64,000 nucleotides of DNA from Arthrobacter frigidicola. GTDB lineage: Bacteria; Actinomycetota; Actinomycetes; Actinomycetales; Micrococcaceae. This document shows, in pieces, positions 54,268 to 62,822 of the stretch (position 1 is the first letter of the stretch; every line of letters begins with the position of its first letter). Position numbers and translations under genes: made by a program. The notes beneath the pieces are model-generated. The model saw only the letters and a program-made list of their open reading frames with translations, was not told the DNA's origin and ran no database searches. The stretch covers positions 124,001 to 188,000 of the forward strand of contig QZVU01000005.1 in the NCBI GenBank assembly GCA_003602285.1, in the 5' to 3' direction.

Positions 54268-54792
54268 ATGAAACGGCGTAAGAGGCGGGTACGGAAGTCG
54301 ACCGGGGTGCGGCTGACCCTGATCCTGGGGTCCGCGGTGCAGGGGGCCTGCGCGGGCCTTGTGGGCGCCGCCGCCATGACCCTCGGCGAGAAAATTGAAC
54401 AGGCGCTGACCGGACGGCCGGACTCATATGTGCCGGGACGCACGCTGAGCACCCTGCTCGGCCGGCCGGTGTCGGACCGGGCCAAGCCGGCCGCGGCCAA
54501 CTCCGCGATGCACTGGGGAACGGGGGCGGTGCTCGGGGCGCTGCGGGGCGTCTGGGCCATGACCGGCATCCGCGGAGGGGCCGCCAATGCCACCCACACC
54601 GTGGTGCGCCTCGCCTTCGACCAGACCCTGGAGAACGCGACGGGCGCCGGTGCGCCGCCGTCGCTCTGGCCGGTCGGGGAGAAGACGGTGGACTACCTCC
54701 ACAAGGCGGTCTATTCCCTCGTCACGGGCGTTGCGGCCGACCGGTGGATCGCCCCGCGGCTGATCTCGCGGCGGGGTGTCCGCAGCCACTGA
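54268..54792 (+). CDS. Membrane protein of unknown function
   Basis: A 174-residue protein with a basic N-terminus and two or three hydrophobic segments (LILGSAVQGACAGLVGAAAM and GTGAVLGALRGVWAMTGIRG). The arrangement suggests a small membrane protein with a re-entrant Gly-rich region, but I do not recognise a family with confidence. It lies 57 bp downstream of the lipoprotein gene and is probably co-transcribed. Confidence 0.6.
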   Translation: MKRRKRRVRKSTGVRLTLILGSAVQGACAGLVGAAAMTLGEKIEQALTGRPDSYVPGRTLSTLLGRPVSDRAKPAAANSAMHWGTGAVLGALRGVWAMTGIRGGAANATHTVVRLAFDQTLENATGAGAPPSLWPVGEKTVDYLHKAVYSLVTGVAADRWIAPRLISRRGVRSH

Positions 54793-54814
54793 GCAGCGCC
54801 GGGGCGGGAGCACC

Positions 54815-55210
54815 CTAGGAGGGGATCGGAACGCTGCGCTTTTCCAGCCCGTCCTCGATGCGGCGGCGCAGTTCGGCGGGACGGAAGGGCTTGGTGAGGT
54901 ATTCGTCGGCCCCGGCCTCCGCGCCGCGGGCCTCGTCGCGCGGGTCGGCCCGCGCGGTGAGCATGACGATCAGGGTGGAGGAGAACCGGCGGATCCGGCG
55001 TGCCACCTCGAACCCGTCGATGTCGGGCAGGCCGACGTCGAGGGTTACCACCTGTGGGGCGATCTGGCGCACCATCTCGACACCGGCCTGACCTGCGGGG
55101 GCGGTGTGCACTGTGAATCCAAACCCCGTGAGCACTGCATGCAGGAGGTCCCGGACGTCATCGTCGTCTTCAATGACCACCGCGGCGCGCGCTGGCTTAT
55201 CGTCTTGCAT
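54815..55210 (-). CDS. Stand-alone response regulator receiver
   Basis: A 131-residue single-domain receiver (CheY-like). The acidic pocket is VVIEDDDDV, the phospho-acceptor Asp is in VVTLDVGLPDIDGFEVARRI, the Thr is in LIVMLTARADPRDEARGAEA and the Lys is in EYLTKPFRP. No output domain follows. It may be the target of the histidine kinase at 56.8-58.5 kb, but other kinases in the genome are possible. Confidence 0.88.
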   Translation of the reverse strand: MQDDKPARAAVVIEDDDDVRDLLHAVLTGFGFTVHTAPAGQAGVEMVRQIAPQVVTLDVGLPDIDGFEVARRIRRFSSTLIVMLTARADPRDEARGAEAGADEYLTKPFRPAELRRRIEDGLEKRSVPIPS

Positions 55211-55223
55211 TCGGCAAGTCTAC

Positions 55224-55481
55224 TCAACGCGGGGCGGCCGGATGGCGGCGCCCAAAGAGGAAGTAGGCGATCGGCCCGGCGAAGTTGAGAAGACATGCGA
55301 CGGCCCACGCGGCTCGGCTGCCCCTGACGGCGGCCGCAGGGCGCCGGGCGAGGTCGGTGAGCGCAGCGGCCATGAGGGTCGCCTGCAGCGTTCCCACGGC
55401 CATCACGACCCTGCGCTGGTCCCGGTTGAGGTCCTTCCACGAGATTCTGCGGGCCACACGGCCCCGGGTGCTTCGCCTCAT
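55224..55481 (-). CDS. PLDc_N domain small membrane protein
   Basis: An 85-residue protein with the pattern LTDLARRPAAAVRGSRAAWA then VACLLNFAGPIAYFLFGRRH. This is the PLDc_N domain, named after the N-terminus of cardiolipin synthases but found alone in many small actinobacterial proteins. It has two membrane helices. Function of the stand-alone form is unknown. It ends 13 bp before the receiver gene starts on the same strand. Confidence 0.75.
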   Translation of the reverse strand: MRRSTRGRVARRISWKDLNRDQRRVVMAVGTLQATLMAAALTDLARRPAAAVRGSRAAWAVACLLNFAGPIAYFLFGRRHPAAPR

Positions 55482-55541
55482 GGTCGATCCTTTCGGTCCG
55501 TGGCGTGGAGCGTTCGCGGCGCCGGTTCCGGCTGGGCGGTG

Positions 55542-56462
55542 CTACGAGGAATGCGCTGCCTGGGGCGCCGTGACCGCGACCAGGCCGACCCGCAGCTGCG
55601 GATCGGGGCGGTGGAGTACGTCAGCGGTGATCCGCAGCTGCCAGCGCACCCGGAACTTCCCGGTATCCAGCGACGGTGCGGGCAGGAACCGTGGGGTGGC
55701 GACCTCGAACGGGAGCACCGCCTCAGCTCCGGCGGCGGGCATCCCCTCCGTCAGGGTGGTCCCGGCGATCGTGTTTTCGGTGTGGCGGGGGTGCTTCTGC
55801 GGACGGTCACCGGATTGCCCCGCGGGCGTGGGTCCATAGGCGACCGCTTCGAGCATCACCAGCTCCACCCGGACGGAACGCAGTGTTCCGTGGTGCACTG
55901 CAACCCGGAGCCGCCCGGTGACCGGTGTCGCGTTGGTCAGGACCCGCGCGGACAGTTCCACCAGCTCAAGGGACGCGGTCCACTGGACGGTGGCCTCCGG
56001 ATCCTGGGCGGCATCGGCGGTGCAGCCCGCCGCGGCCGACTGGACGGTGAACATTCCCTCGCCCACGGATTCCTGGTCGTCCCGGGCGGACATGCGCACC
56101 CGAAGGATCCAGGAGATGCTGATCAGCTCCCCGCGCACGGAGGGAAGGTTCAGCGCCGGAACGGTGACGACGGCACGGGTCCGGTAGGTCTCCCCCGCCA
56201 TCACCCTGCCGGCCGGCGGCAGGGGCTGCTGCGAGATGACGTGGGTGGAGCGGTCCCTGGCGGTGTAGATCACGCCGTGGAGGTTGGTGCGGCCGTACCC
56301 GTAGTCGATCACCTGGACCACTTCGAGGACCACCTCGTCGGACACCACGTCGCGTTCGGCGACGGCTTCGATGTCGACGGCGAAGCTCTCGCCCTCAACC
56401 ACGGCTCGTTTCGCCGGGAGCGGGCGGATGTCGATGTCCAAGGGGGCTGCTCTGTGCTGCAT
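55542..56462 (-). CDS. Arrestin-like fold protein of unknown function
   Basis: A 306-residue, mostly beta protein. It has two repeat-like halves: one around DIDIRPLPAKRAVVEGESFA and VDIEAVAERDVVSDEVVLEV, the other around TASLELVELSARVLTNATPV and VRVELVMLEAVAYGPTPAGQ. ELISISWILRVRMSARDDQE looks like the shared beta core. That layout is reminiscent of arrestin-like or Spo0M-like sandwich pairs. I make no claim on function. It sits between the receiver genes and the kinase, all on the minus strand. Confidence 0.5.
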   Translation of the reverse strand: MQHRAAPLDIDIRPLPAKRAVVEGESFAVDIEAVAERDVVSDEVVLEVVQVIDYGYGRTNLHGVIYTARDRSTHVISQQPLPPAGRVMAGETYRTRAVVTVPALNLPSVRGELISISWILRVRMSARDDQESVGEGMFTVQSAAAGCTADAAQDPEATVQWTASLELVELSARVLTNATPVTGRLRVAVHHGTLRSVRVELVMLEAVAYGPTPAGQSGDRPQKHPRHTENTIAGTTLTEGMPAAGAEAVLPFEVATPRFLPAPSLDTGKFRVRWQLRITADVLHRPDPQLRVGLVAVTAPQAAHSS

Positions 56463-56475
56463 GGGCCGGCCCTCC

Positions 56476-56730
56476 CTACCCCTGAGTGAGCGGCGGGTTC
56501 AGCGGCGCCGCGAGCTGCTGTCCTGCAGCCTCATCGGACTTCCGCGCGATGAAGCGCAGGTCCTCCGGTGTCAGCTCCATCTGGCCGTGCTGGGTGTCGA
56601 TCTCCGGGTGGCCTGCGGCACGACGGACGGCCCCGGCCACCGTCCGCGGAAGCACCCGGCATCCGCGGTTCGTCGTGATCCATCGGCGCGTGGGCTGGTC
56701 CAGCTTGTCCCAGGTTTCCTCAAGGCTCAT
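56476..56730 (-). CDS. Small hypothetical protein
   Basis: An 84-residue protein, MSLEETWDKLDQPTRRWITT at the start and ELTPEDLRFIARKSDEAAGQ near the end. It has no membrane segment. It ends 13 bp before the arrestin-like gene. The ATG at 56730 has GGAGC ahead and is preferred to upstream frame extension. Unknown family. Confidence 0.55.
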   Translation of the reverse strand: MSLEETWDKLDQPTRRWITTNRGCRVLPRTVAGAVRRAAGHPEIDTQHGQMELTPEDLRFIARKSDEAAGQQLAAPLNPPLTQG

Positions 56731-56789
56731 TGAATGCTCCGATCCGTTGGAGGTGCTGCGCCGTCGCCACAAGTAAAGCGCAAGTTCCG

Positions 56790-56805
56790 GCCCCTGCACA
56801 GGGGC
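56790..56805. terminator. Weak hairpin between the kinase and the small hypothetical gene
   Basis: GCCCCTG, two bases, CAGGGGC forms a 7-bp hairpin between the kinase stop and the start of the small gene on the same strand. No T-tract on the minus strand, so termination is uncertain. Confidence 0.35.
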
Positions 56806-56824
56806 TTTCGTCCCACGCCGTTCC

Positions 56825-58528
56825 TTACCGCGGAAGGGGTACCGTCCACGAGAGCCTCGTTCCATGGCCCGGGGCGCTTACGGGGACGAAGGTTCCCCCG
56901 ACCGCCGCCGCACGGTGCTGCATATTGGAGAGGCCACTGGTGCGTCCGGGGTTGCGGAACCCCTTCCCGTCGTCCTCGATCAGCAGCTTCACCTGCCCGC
57001 CGCGCACCGAGACGGTGATGGTGATGTGGAGCGCCCCCGAGTGCCGCAGGGCATTCGAGAGGCCCTCCGAGAGGACGGCCAGCAGGTGACCGGCCACGGG
57101 TTCCGGGATGCCGTCCACCGGGCCGCGCATCTGCAGTTCCGGCGTCGTGCCCGCCTGCCAGGTGCCGTCCTGCACTGCACGGACGATCCGGGAGCTGAGC
57201 CGCTCGCGCCCGCCGTTGTCACCCAGCGCGTAGATGGTGTCCCGCAGTCCGCGGATCGTCTCATCGAGTTCCCCGGTGATGGAGTTGATCCGCTGCTGCG
57301 CGACCGGGTCGGTGGTGTGGCGGCGCAGGCTCTGTACGCTCAGGCCTGCGGCGAAGATGCGCTGGATCACCAGGTCATGAAGGTCCCGCGCGATGCGGTC
57401 CCGATCGGAGAAGACGATCTGCTGCTCGCGCATCAGGTGGGCGTGGGCCAGTTCCAGGGCCAGTGCCGCACGCGAGCAGTACACCTCGTTCATTTCGACG
57501 TCGACCTGCCCATACCCGGGCGCTCCGAACGGGCGGGCCAGGATCAGGATCCCCGCGTGGGTGCCTTTGTGGCCAAGTGCCGCCACCAGGACGGGACCGA
57601 GTTCCTCAGCCGCGGCCCCCTCCCACAGATCAGGAGCCCGGCACAGGACGGACTCTCCAGTGGTCAGCAGGTGCGCGATGGGCGTGCTGTCGGCGGCGAT
57701 GGCGTGGCCCTTCACCAGGTGGCTGTCGCCGACGGCCGTGCCGCAGCGCAGCACGCGGCCGCCCGGATCGGGGAAGGCGATCATCGCCACCGCGGACTCG
57801 GACTGCTCGAGGGCGCCTTCGGCGATCAGGTCGAGGCCTGCGGCTTCGGCCGTGGGGTTGCCCATCAGCCGCTCGCTGACGTCCATGCCGGCCTCGAGCC
57901 ACCGCTGGCGCCGGGTGGCGTCCTCGAACAGGCGCGCGTTCTCGATGGCGACGCCTGCAGCCGCGGCCAGCGCCACGGCGAGCTCCTCGTCCTCGGCCGT
58001 GAAGTGCTCCCCGCCCTCCTTCTCGGTGAGGTAGAGGTTCCCGAAGGCCACCCCGCGCACCCGCACCGGAACGCCGAGGAACGTGCGCATCTCCGGGTGG
58101 TGTTCCGGGAAGCGGCTGGCCTGCGGGTGCTCGTTGAGGTCGGACAGGCGGATCCGCCGGGGGTCCCGGATCAGGTGCCCCAGCACCCCGCGGCCCTTGG
58201 GGATCTCCCCGACGCGGCGGGCCTGGTCCTCCTCCATGCCGACCGTGACGAAGTGGGTCAGGGCGTCGTCGGGCCCGATCACCCCCAGGGCACCGTACCG
58301 CGCCCCCACAAGCTGGCAGGCGGAGGTGACCACCCGGTCGAGCACCGCCTCGAGGCTGAGGTTCTCCGCGAGGGACATGACCGCCGAGAGCAGGCCCTGG
58401 AGCCGTTCCTGGGTGTGGAGGAGGTCCTCGGTGTGCGGCAGGAAATCCTTGAGCACCTGGTCCGCGCCGGGAAGGGAGGACTGGGCGACGGACGCACGGC
58501 GGGGGCCCGGCACTGACGCCGTCACCAC
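56825..58528 (-). CDS. GAF-GAF sensor histidine kinase (DevS/NarX-like)
   Basis: A kinase of about 567 residues. GAF 1 (about 55-195; SACQLVGARYGALGVIGPDD, RTFLGVPVRVRGVAFGNLYL), GAF 2 (about 215-365; YCSRAALALELAHAHL marks its end), HisKA_3 (RIARDLHDLVIQRIFAAGLS with His in the LHD motif) and HATPase_c (VLSEGLSNALRHSGA, IEDDGKGF). The order is that of DosS/DevS kinases, which sense heme gases or redox. The cognate regulator is not adjacent. The GTG at 58528 is used; the frame is open to 58663 but lacks domain sequence. Confidence 0.85.
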   Translation of the reverse strand: MVTASVPGPRRASVAQSSLPGADQVLKDFLPHTEDLLHTQERLQGLLSAVMSLAENLSLEAVLDRVVTSACQLVGARYGALGVIGPDDALTHFVTVGMEEDQARRVGEIPKGRGVLGHLIRDPRRIRLSDLNEHPQASRFPEHHPEMRTFLGVPVRVRGVAFGNLYLTEKEGGEHFTAEDEELAVALAAAAGVAIENARLFEDATRRQRWLEAGMDVSERLMGNPTAEAAGLDLIAEGALEQSESAVAMIAFPDPGGRVLRCGTAVGDSHLVKGHAIAADSTPIAHLLTTGESVLCRAPDLWEGAAAEELGPVLVAALGHKGTHAGILILARPFGAPGYGQVDVEMNEVYCSRAALALELAHAHLMREQQIVFSDRDRIARDLHDLVIQRIFAAGLSVQSLRRHTTDPVAQQRINSITGELDETIRGLRDTIYALGDNGGRERLSSRIVRAVQDGTWQAGTTPELQMRGPVDGIPEPVAGHLLAVLSEGLSNALRHSGALHITITVSVRGGQVKLLIEDDGKGFRNPGRTSGLSNMQHRAAAVGGTFVPVSAPGHGTRLSWTVPLPR

Positions 58529-58875
58529 CGTGCACCGCCCGCGGCGCGGCCCGGGCCGGCAGGGGGCGCCTCCAGGCGTCCTCCCTCCGGCGGCCGTTCC
58601 ACCGGCAGCACGTAGATCGCATCGATTCCGGCCATTGCACTCCCCCGACTTCGGCAAACCCACTTGGCAGCGGAAGGATCCCCTTCCGCCGGTCAGCTCC
58701 CCAGCCTGCCCGCAACGCGACCTTCCGCGGGGAACGCTCCTTCGCCCCGCCGCGTCCTCAGTAATCCTGCGTCTTTCCTAAACGTTTCCTAAATTTTTCC
58801 TACACTGTCCATTCTGCGGGTGTCCTCCCGCCCAGCGCCACCCCGCGGGCCCCCGGCGTCACACACGGGATGCCG
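58529..58875. other. Intergenic region upstream of the kinase
   Basis: It separates the kinase from the LigD-like gene. It includes three phased repeats (58774-58803) described separately. The nearer 220 bp are GC-rich and hold a weakly coding open frame continuing the kinase upstream. I see no other gene. Confidence 0.5.
58774..58803 (-). promoter_or_regulatory. Three 11-bp phased direct repeats, probable response-regulator site
   Basis: TTTCCTAA at 58774-58781 and 58785-58792, and TTTCCTAC at 58796-58803, repeat with exact 11-bp periodicity. On the kinase coding strand the unit is TTAGGAAA. Eleven-base phased repeats are typical binding sites of OmpR/PhoB-type regulators. They lie about 246-275 bp upstream of the kinase. 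Confidence 0.6.
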
Positions 58876-59898
58876 CTATCCCTTGGCCCGCGCCCGGCTT
58901 GGCTGGACGCGCGGGGGCTCACCGGGCATCTTCGGATAGTCCGGGGGAAAGGGAAGCTCCCCGAGGCCCGCCTCCACGTCCCGCTCCCACCAGCCGAGCA
59001 GCGTGTCGATGGTGCCCGGTTCGGAGTGCATGTCCGCCCAGGGATCCCCCCGGTCCTCCAGCCGCGCCGGCACCGTCACCACCGTGAAGCTGCGGGGGTC
59101 CGCCGTGCCCAGTTCGTCCCAGGCGAGGGGGCAGGACACCGGGGCGTGGGGCAGCGGGCGCGGACTGTACGCCCCGGCCATGGTGCGGTCCCGGTTGGCC
59201 TGGTTGTAGTCGACGAAGACGAGCTGCCCGCGCTCCTCCTTCCACCACGCGGTCGTCACCTTGTCGGGCATGCGGCGCTCGAGTTCGCGGGCGGCGGCGA
59301 TGACGGCGTGCCGGACCTCGAGGAACTCGTTGTCCGGGCGGATGGGGGCGAAGACGTGGAGCCCACGGTTTCCCGAGGTCTTCATGAAGGAGGTCAGTCC
59401 GGCCTCCGCGAGCACTTCCCGCAGTTCGAGGGCGGCCGGGACGGCCTCCTCGAATCCGGTGCCCGGTTGGGGATCGAGGTCGATCCTCAGCTGGTCGGGA
59501 TTGTCGGGGTTGCCGGCACGCGAGGCCCAGGGGTGGAATACGAGCGTGTTCATCTGAGCGGCCCACACCACGGCGGCCGGCTCATCGAGGACCAGCTGCG
59601 GGTGCGACCGGCCGCTGGGGTACACCACGGGCACGGAGCGGATGAAGTCGGGTGCGCCCTTTGGGGGGTTCTTGGAGAAAAACTGCTCGCCGTCGATGTC
59701 GCCGGAGAACCGCTGCAGGGAAACCGGCCGGTCACCGTTGGCCGCGAGGAACGCCTCCTGCACCGCGATGAGGTAGTGCGCAAGGTCGAGCTTCGTCAGG
59801 CCGAGCTCGGGCCAGAGCACCCGGCTGGGGCTTGAGATGCGGACGTCGCGGGCGCCATGAGGGCCGGGGACGGAGAGGGTCGTTTCTTCGCGGGCCAT
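58876..59898 (-). CDS. LigD-like DNA polymerase (archaeo-eukaryotic primase fold)
   Basis: A 340-residue stand-alone polymerase domain of the LigD type used in bacterial end joining. The catalytic Asp pair is D140 and D142 in QLRIDLDPQPG. TSFMKTSGNRGLHVFAPIRP is the nucleotide-binding motif, and FVDYNQANRDRTMAGAYSPR matches the family. No ligase or nuclease domain is attached. Ku and LigD ligase genes are not in this window. It may fill gaps or insert ribonucleotides at breaks. The ATG is at 59898. Confidence 0.88.
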   Translation of the reverse strand: MAREETTLSVPGPHGARDVRISSPSRVLWPELGLTKLDLAHYLIAVQEAFLAANGDRPVSLQRFSGDIDGEQFFSKNPPKGAPDFIRSVPVVYPSGRSHPQLVLDEPAAVVWAAQMNTLVFHPWASRAGNPDNPDQLRIDLDPQPGTGFEEAVPAALELREVLAEAGLTSFMKTSGNRGLHVFAPIRPDNEFLEVRHAVIAAARELERRMPDKVTTAWWKEERGQLVFVDYNQANRDRTMAGAYSPRPLPHAPVSCPLAWDELGTADPRSFTVVTVPARLEDRGDPWADMHSEPGTIDTLLGWWERDVEAGLGELPFPPDYPKMPGEPPRVQPSRARAKG

Positions 59899-60068
59899 GG
59901 GAGCACCCTACTCTGCGGGGCCCGCCGCGTCAGTGCCCCGCGATGGGAAGTCGATCGGGCCTGCAAACGCCACGGATAACGGGAGCACAAGAGCCGGAGT
60001 CAGGAGCACGCCGCATCCGGGCGGCGGCCTTCGATGAGGAAGCCCCCCCATCGCTGACCGGGGTCACC

Positions 60069-61244
60069 TCATTCGCTCTCTGCTCCTATTTGACGCGGGT
60101 CAAAAGTAGTGTCCACGAGCAGCTTCGGGTCGAAGGAATCGGCAATTCGCTGCCAGGAGACGAGCTTGTGGTTCTGGTTACCACTGTTGTCGTTGCCCGC
60201 ATCGGTGTTGGTGTGGTCCTGGCTGGTGAAAAGTCCTGCGGGATATGAAGGCCCGAGTGGGAAATTGGTTACGTCAATACCGTCTTGACCACTCACGCCG
60301 TCGACGCTCTCTCCATCGCCGATCTCGAAGGAGCCGACGTAGTCGTTGTCACCGCGGTTGTAGACGACAAAGTTTGATCCACCCTGGCTCGACACGATCA
60401 GGTAACCGGTACCCTTCCGACTATAGTAAATCGTGGGGTTTTTGATGTTGTCCACTATTCGTCCACCGGTCGCCTCGGTGCGGTCGACGAGTGTCCGGAT
60501 GGCACCATGCCCCGGCTCGGCCCCGTACCGCCACAAGCCGACCTCTTCTTCGGCCACATAGACACGTTGCAGCTCATCGTCCGCCACAATGCCTTCCGAG
60601 CTGCTGCCATTGTCGAAGGAACGCACGGCAGTCCCTCGAACCGATCCAGTCGAGCCATCCAAGTCGAACTGGGTTATCTCGTTGGTATTGAAGTCATGCA
60701 CAAAGGCGTAATACTTCCCAGAGACCGGGGAGTGATACATTCCGAAGCCGCGGGGCCTGCCTGGAGTGCTGATGCGCCCTACCTCTGTCAGGGACCGATC
60801 CGCGGTGTTCACCTTATAGAATCGAACGCCGGTCGATCCCTCATTCCTCTCCGTCGCACCGACGAGGGCGATCCTCTCACTGCCCAACGGGAAGTTGTAG
60901 CGGAGATCGATGTTGTTCATACTGCCGTGCAGGTAGAAATGCAACTGGCGCCCGGCGAGGTCGTAGACCCCCACGCCCCCGGTTTCTGTCTTGTCCGTGC
61001 CGATCACCACGCTCTGCGACGGATCCGTTGGGTGTATCCAGATCGCGGTGTCGTCTGCCGCGTCCTCAGCGCTCGGAACGGGCCTCGTCTCTTCGGACGG
61101 AACCGGGGCGCCCGCCGAAGCCGCCTGCGGGGTGCCCTGAGGGGCGACGACTAAGTTGAGGACTGCGAGGGCAGCAGCTAAGACCGCGACAAGCAGGACC
61201 ACGAGCCGGATCAGCGTGCGTCGAACACTTACAGAGTGGGCCAT
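60069..61244 (-). CDS. Secreted beta-propeller phytase
   Basis: A 391-residue BPP-type phytase, releasing phosphate from calcium phytate outside the cell. The N-terminus RLVVLLVAVLAAALAVLNLV is a signal peptide or membrane anchor. The signature is DDTAIWIHPTDPSQS (DDPAIW type), with NNIDLRYNF, EGIVADDELQRVYVAEEE and GQDGIDVTNFPLG providing propeller Ca-binding acids. Codon use is less GC-biased than the core genes. The ATG at 61244 has AGGAATGCC before it. Neighbours suggest accessory DNA. Confidence 0.88.
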   Translation of the reverse strand: MAHSVSVRRTLIRLVVLLVAVLAAALAVLNLVVAPQGTPQAASAGAPVPSEETRPVPSAEDAADDTAIWIHPTDPSQSVVIGTDKTETGGVGVYDLAGRQLHFYLHGSMNNIDLRYNFPLGSERIALVGATERNEGSTGVRFYKVNTADRSLTEVGRISTPGRPRGFGMYHSPVSGKYYAFVHDFNTNEITQFDLDGSTGSVRGTAVRSFDNGSSSEGIVADDELQRVYVAEEEVGLWRYGAEPGHGAIRTLVDRTEATGGRIVDNIKNPTIYYSRKGTGYLIVSSQGGSNFVVYNRGDNDYVGSFEIGDGESVDGVSGQDGIDVTNFPLGPSYPAGLFTSQDHTNTDAGNDNSGNQNHKLVSWQRIADSFDPKLLVDTTFDPRQIGAESE

Positions 61245-61375
61245 GGCATTCCTATCCGTTGGCCGGTGCGCTGTACGAAGGCGGCGTAGAAGGGCTCTTT
61301 GCTTGGCAACTCGCTCCCCCAGTTACAACGAAAGCGTACGGGGCCTCAAGCATGCGCTCAAGAGTCCGCTTTGAC

Positions 61376-61663
61376 TCATTTGGATGGCTTGTTGAGGCGG
61401 ATGGCGCCGGGGCTGAGGCCGGCGTCCGCGAAGTCGAGGGAACCGGACGAGAGGCACCACCCCTCCTGGGTGATGCCCCTCACTGCCCACTGCCTGCGGC
61501 GGCTTGCTATGCGACCTTCAGCGCCTGCGCGTTCTCGACCGGTGAGGTGGTCCCCTGCAAGGCTGACGGTCTTACCGATGTACTCCCCGCCCGCGGCGAA
61601 GATAGAGAACACGGCGCGGCCGATGTCCGCAACGTCAACCCTCGAAAGGAGCCGGCCGCCCAT
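61376..61663 (-). pseudogene. Decayed NmrA-family NAD(P)-binding protein, C-terminal remnant
   Basis: The frame contains RVDVADIGRAVFSIFAAGGE and YIGKTVSLAGDHLTG, which match the C-terminal half of NmrA-like proteins (DVADIGRA, GKTVSLAGDHLTG). The sequence after LTG loses similarity in this frame, but the adjacent frame gives NAQALKVA, fitting the expected continuation (EMAQALSKVAG), so a frameshift is likely. A later segment, LDFADAGLSPGAIRLNKPSK, resembles the family ending. No complete N-terminal Rossmann part is seen upstream. Confidence 0.6.
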
Positions 61664-61909
61664 GAGTGCCGCCCCGCCTCCTCACCGGGATGCCGCCCTT
61701 CGAGGCGCCGGGGCCAGTGCACGGCTGGATGGTGTTCCTCCCCGTCGCCGCAATAGCCGCTATCCACTTCACTAAACCTTTGAGGCAGAGTCAGGTCCCC
61801 GACGACTCCTTGAGAAGCACTCCCCTGCCGCGATGAATCCGCATGCAAAGTGCCCCTTCAGGGATCGGCCTACTGGACACCTCAAAACGACCATGGAAGA
61901 CCCCAAAGC

Positions 61910-62497
61910 ATGGTGACTGCTGTTGAGTACTTTGCAACGTACGAGGATCACATGACGCTGCTGGACTACTTGGGGGAGCCAGACAAGGTGACACTGCATC
62001 CATGGCCCCTCCTCACTGATCCCGTCCACACTTTGACCCGCGAGGACGCTCTAACCAAACCTCAGGTAATGATCGTGCACCCGAACCTCGGTTCGCCGGT
62101 GCCAGTTAAGCTCGGTGACGCCGCTTTGCACGGAGCATCGAGAGCCAGCGTGTTCAACAGAATCAACTGGGAACGATTGTCTCCTTCCCCACATGAAGCG
62201 TTAGTCGATTCGGATGCCTCACCTGTCCTGTTATGGCAGCCTGCGAAACAACGTCCGGACACCATCAGTCCAAGCTCCCTCGGGTCCCAGGCTGATTCCA
62301 TGTCTGCTGTCTCTAAAGACTTCGAACGATGGGTCAACCGTTCCCTGTCGTGGATCCGCCGCAACGGTAAGCGGGTATGGGGCCTTGAGAAGAACGCAGT
62401 GCGCCCCGATTTGGATATCAGCCTCAGCTTTATCAGCTCGGTGTTCGCCCTCCCTCGTGCGCTTGAAGCGTTGGAGCAAGGACTTCCCGGGCGCTGA
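61910..62497 (+). CDS. Hypothetical protein, unrecognised
   Basis: About 195 residues, beginning MVTAVEYFATYEDHMTLLDY and including PDKVTLHPWPLLTDPVHTLT, DFERWVNRSLSWIRRNGKRV and SLSFISSVFALPRALEALEQ. It has mixed polar and aromatic residues and no signal peptide or clear domain. A frame of similar size on the opposite strand (62062-62667) is less protein-like. Its base composition is lower in GC than the core genes. GGAAGA is 13 bases ahead of the ATG at 61910. Confidence 0.5.
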   Translation: MVTAVEYFATYEDHMTLLDYLGEPDKVTLHPWPLLTDPVHTLTREDALTKPQVMIVHPNLGSPVPVKLGDAALHGASRASVFNRINWERLSPSPHEALVDSDASPVLLWQPAKQRPDTISPSSLGSQADSMSAVSKDFERWVNRSLSWIRRNGKRVWGLEKNAVRPDLDISLSFISSVFALPRALEALEQGLPGR

Positions 62498-62822
62498 GTG
62501 GCGGTGGCGGGCGTCATCTCTCGAAGCGCCCGCTGGAGAAGCCGTTGGCGTGTTCGAGGCCCGGAGCAACGCCTACCCAAAGCATCATTTCCGGGCTGGA
62601 TAGCAGGGACGATGGCTTGAGCCGCCCCTACCGTCATTTCATTTAGGGTAGGCGCAGTCGTTGACACCCCCAGCGGGCGGATTTAAGTTGTGGTTGCCAG
62701 AGGAAAGTGCGGCCGGAAGCCGCCGCCGCGAGTTTTTGTCGCCGAGCAGGCACCGTCTTTTCAGCTATTCATGACAGGGATGGCGTCCTTCGCTATGCCC
62801 TGCCTCCTATCGGAGAACAACC
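62498..62822 (+). other. Intergenic region with promoter, no gene seen
   Basis: A GC hairpin (GCGGGCG, 62507-62513; CGCCCGC, 62527-62533) may end the preceding transcript. The rest up to 62822 holds the promoter described separately and a long leader before the secreted protein gene. I see no small RNA. Confidence 0.5.
62661..62689 (+). promoter_or_regulatory. Probable promoter of the secreted protein gene
   Basis: TTGACA (62661-62666) and TAAGTT (62684-62689) are separated by 17 bases, a close match to housekeeping sigma promoters. The predicted start near 62696 leaves about 127 nt of leader. Confidence 0.7.

Noticed and set aside
58529-58663. Upstream extension of the histidine kinase to a start at 58663
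   Set aside because: The added 45 residues are Arg/Gly/Pro-rich with no domain; the GTG at 58528 gives a normal N-terminus.
62062-62667. Minus-strand frame of 201 codons opposite the unknown gene at 61910
   Set aside because: Its composition (many Arg, Ser, Gly and Thr, poor hydrophobic pattern) is less protein-like than the plus-strand frame, so I chose the latter.
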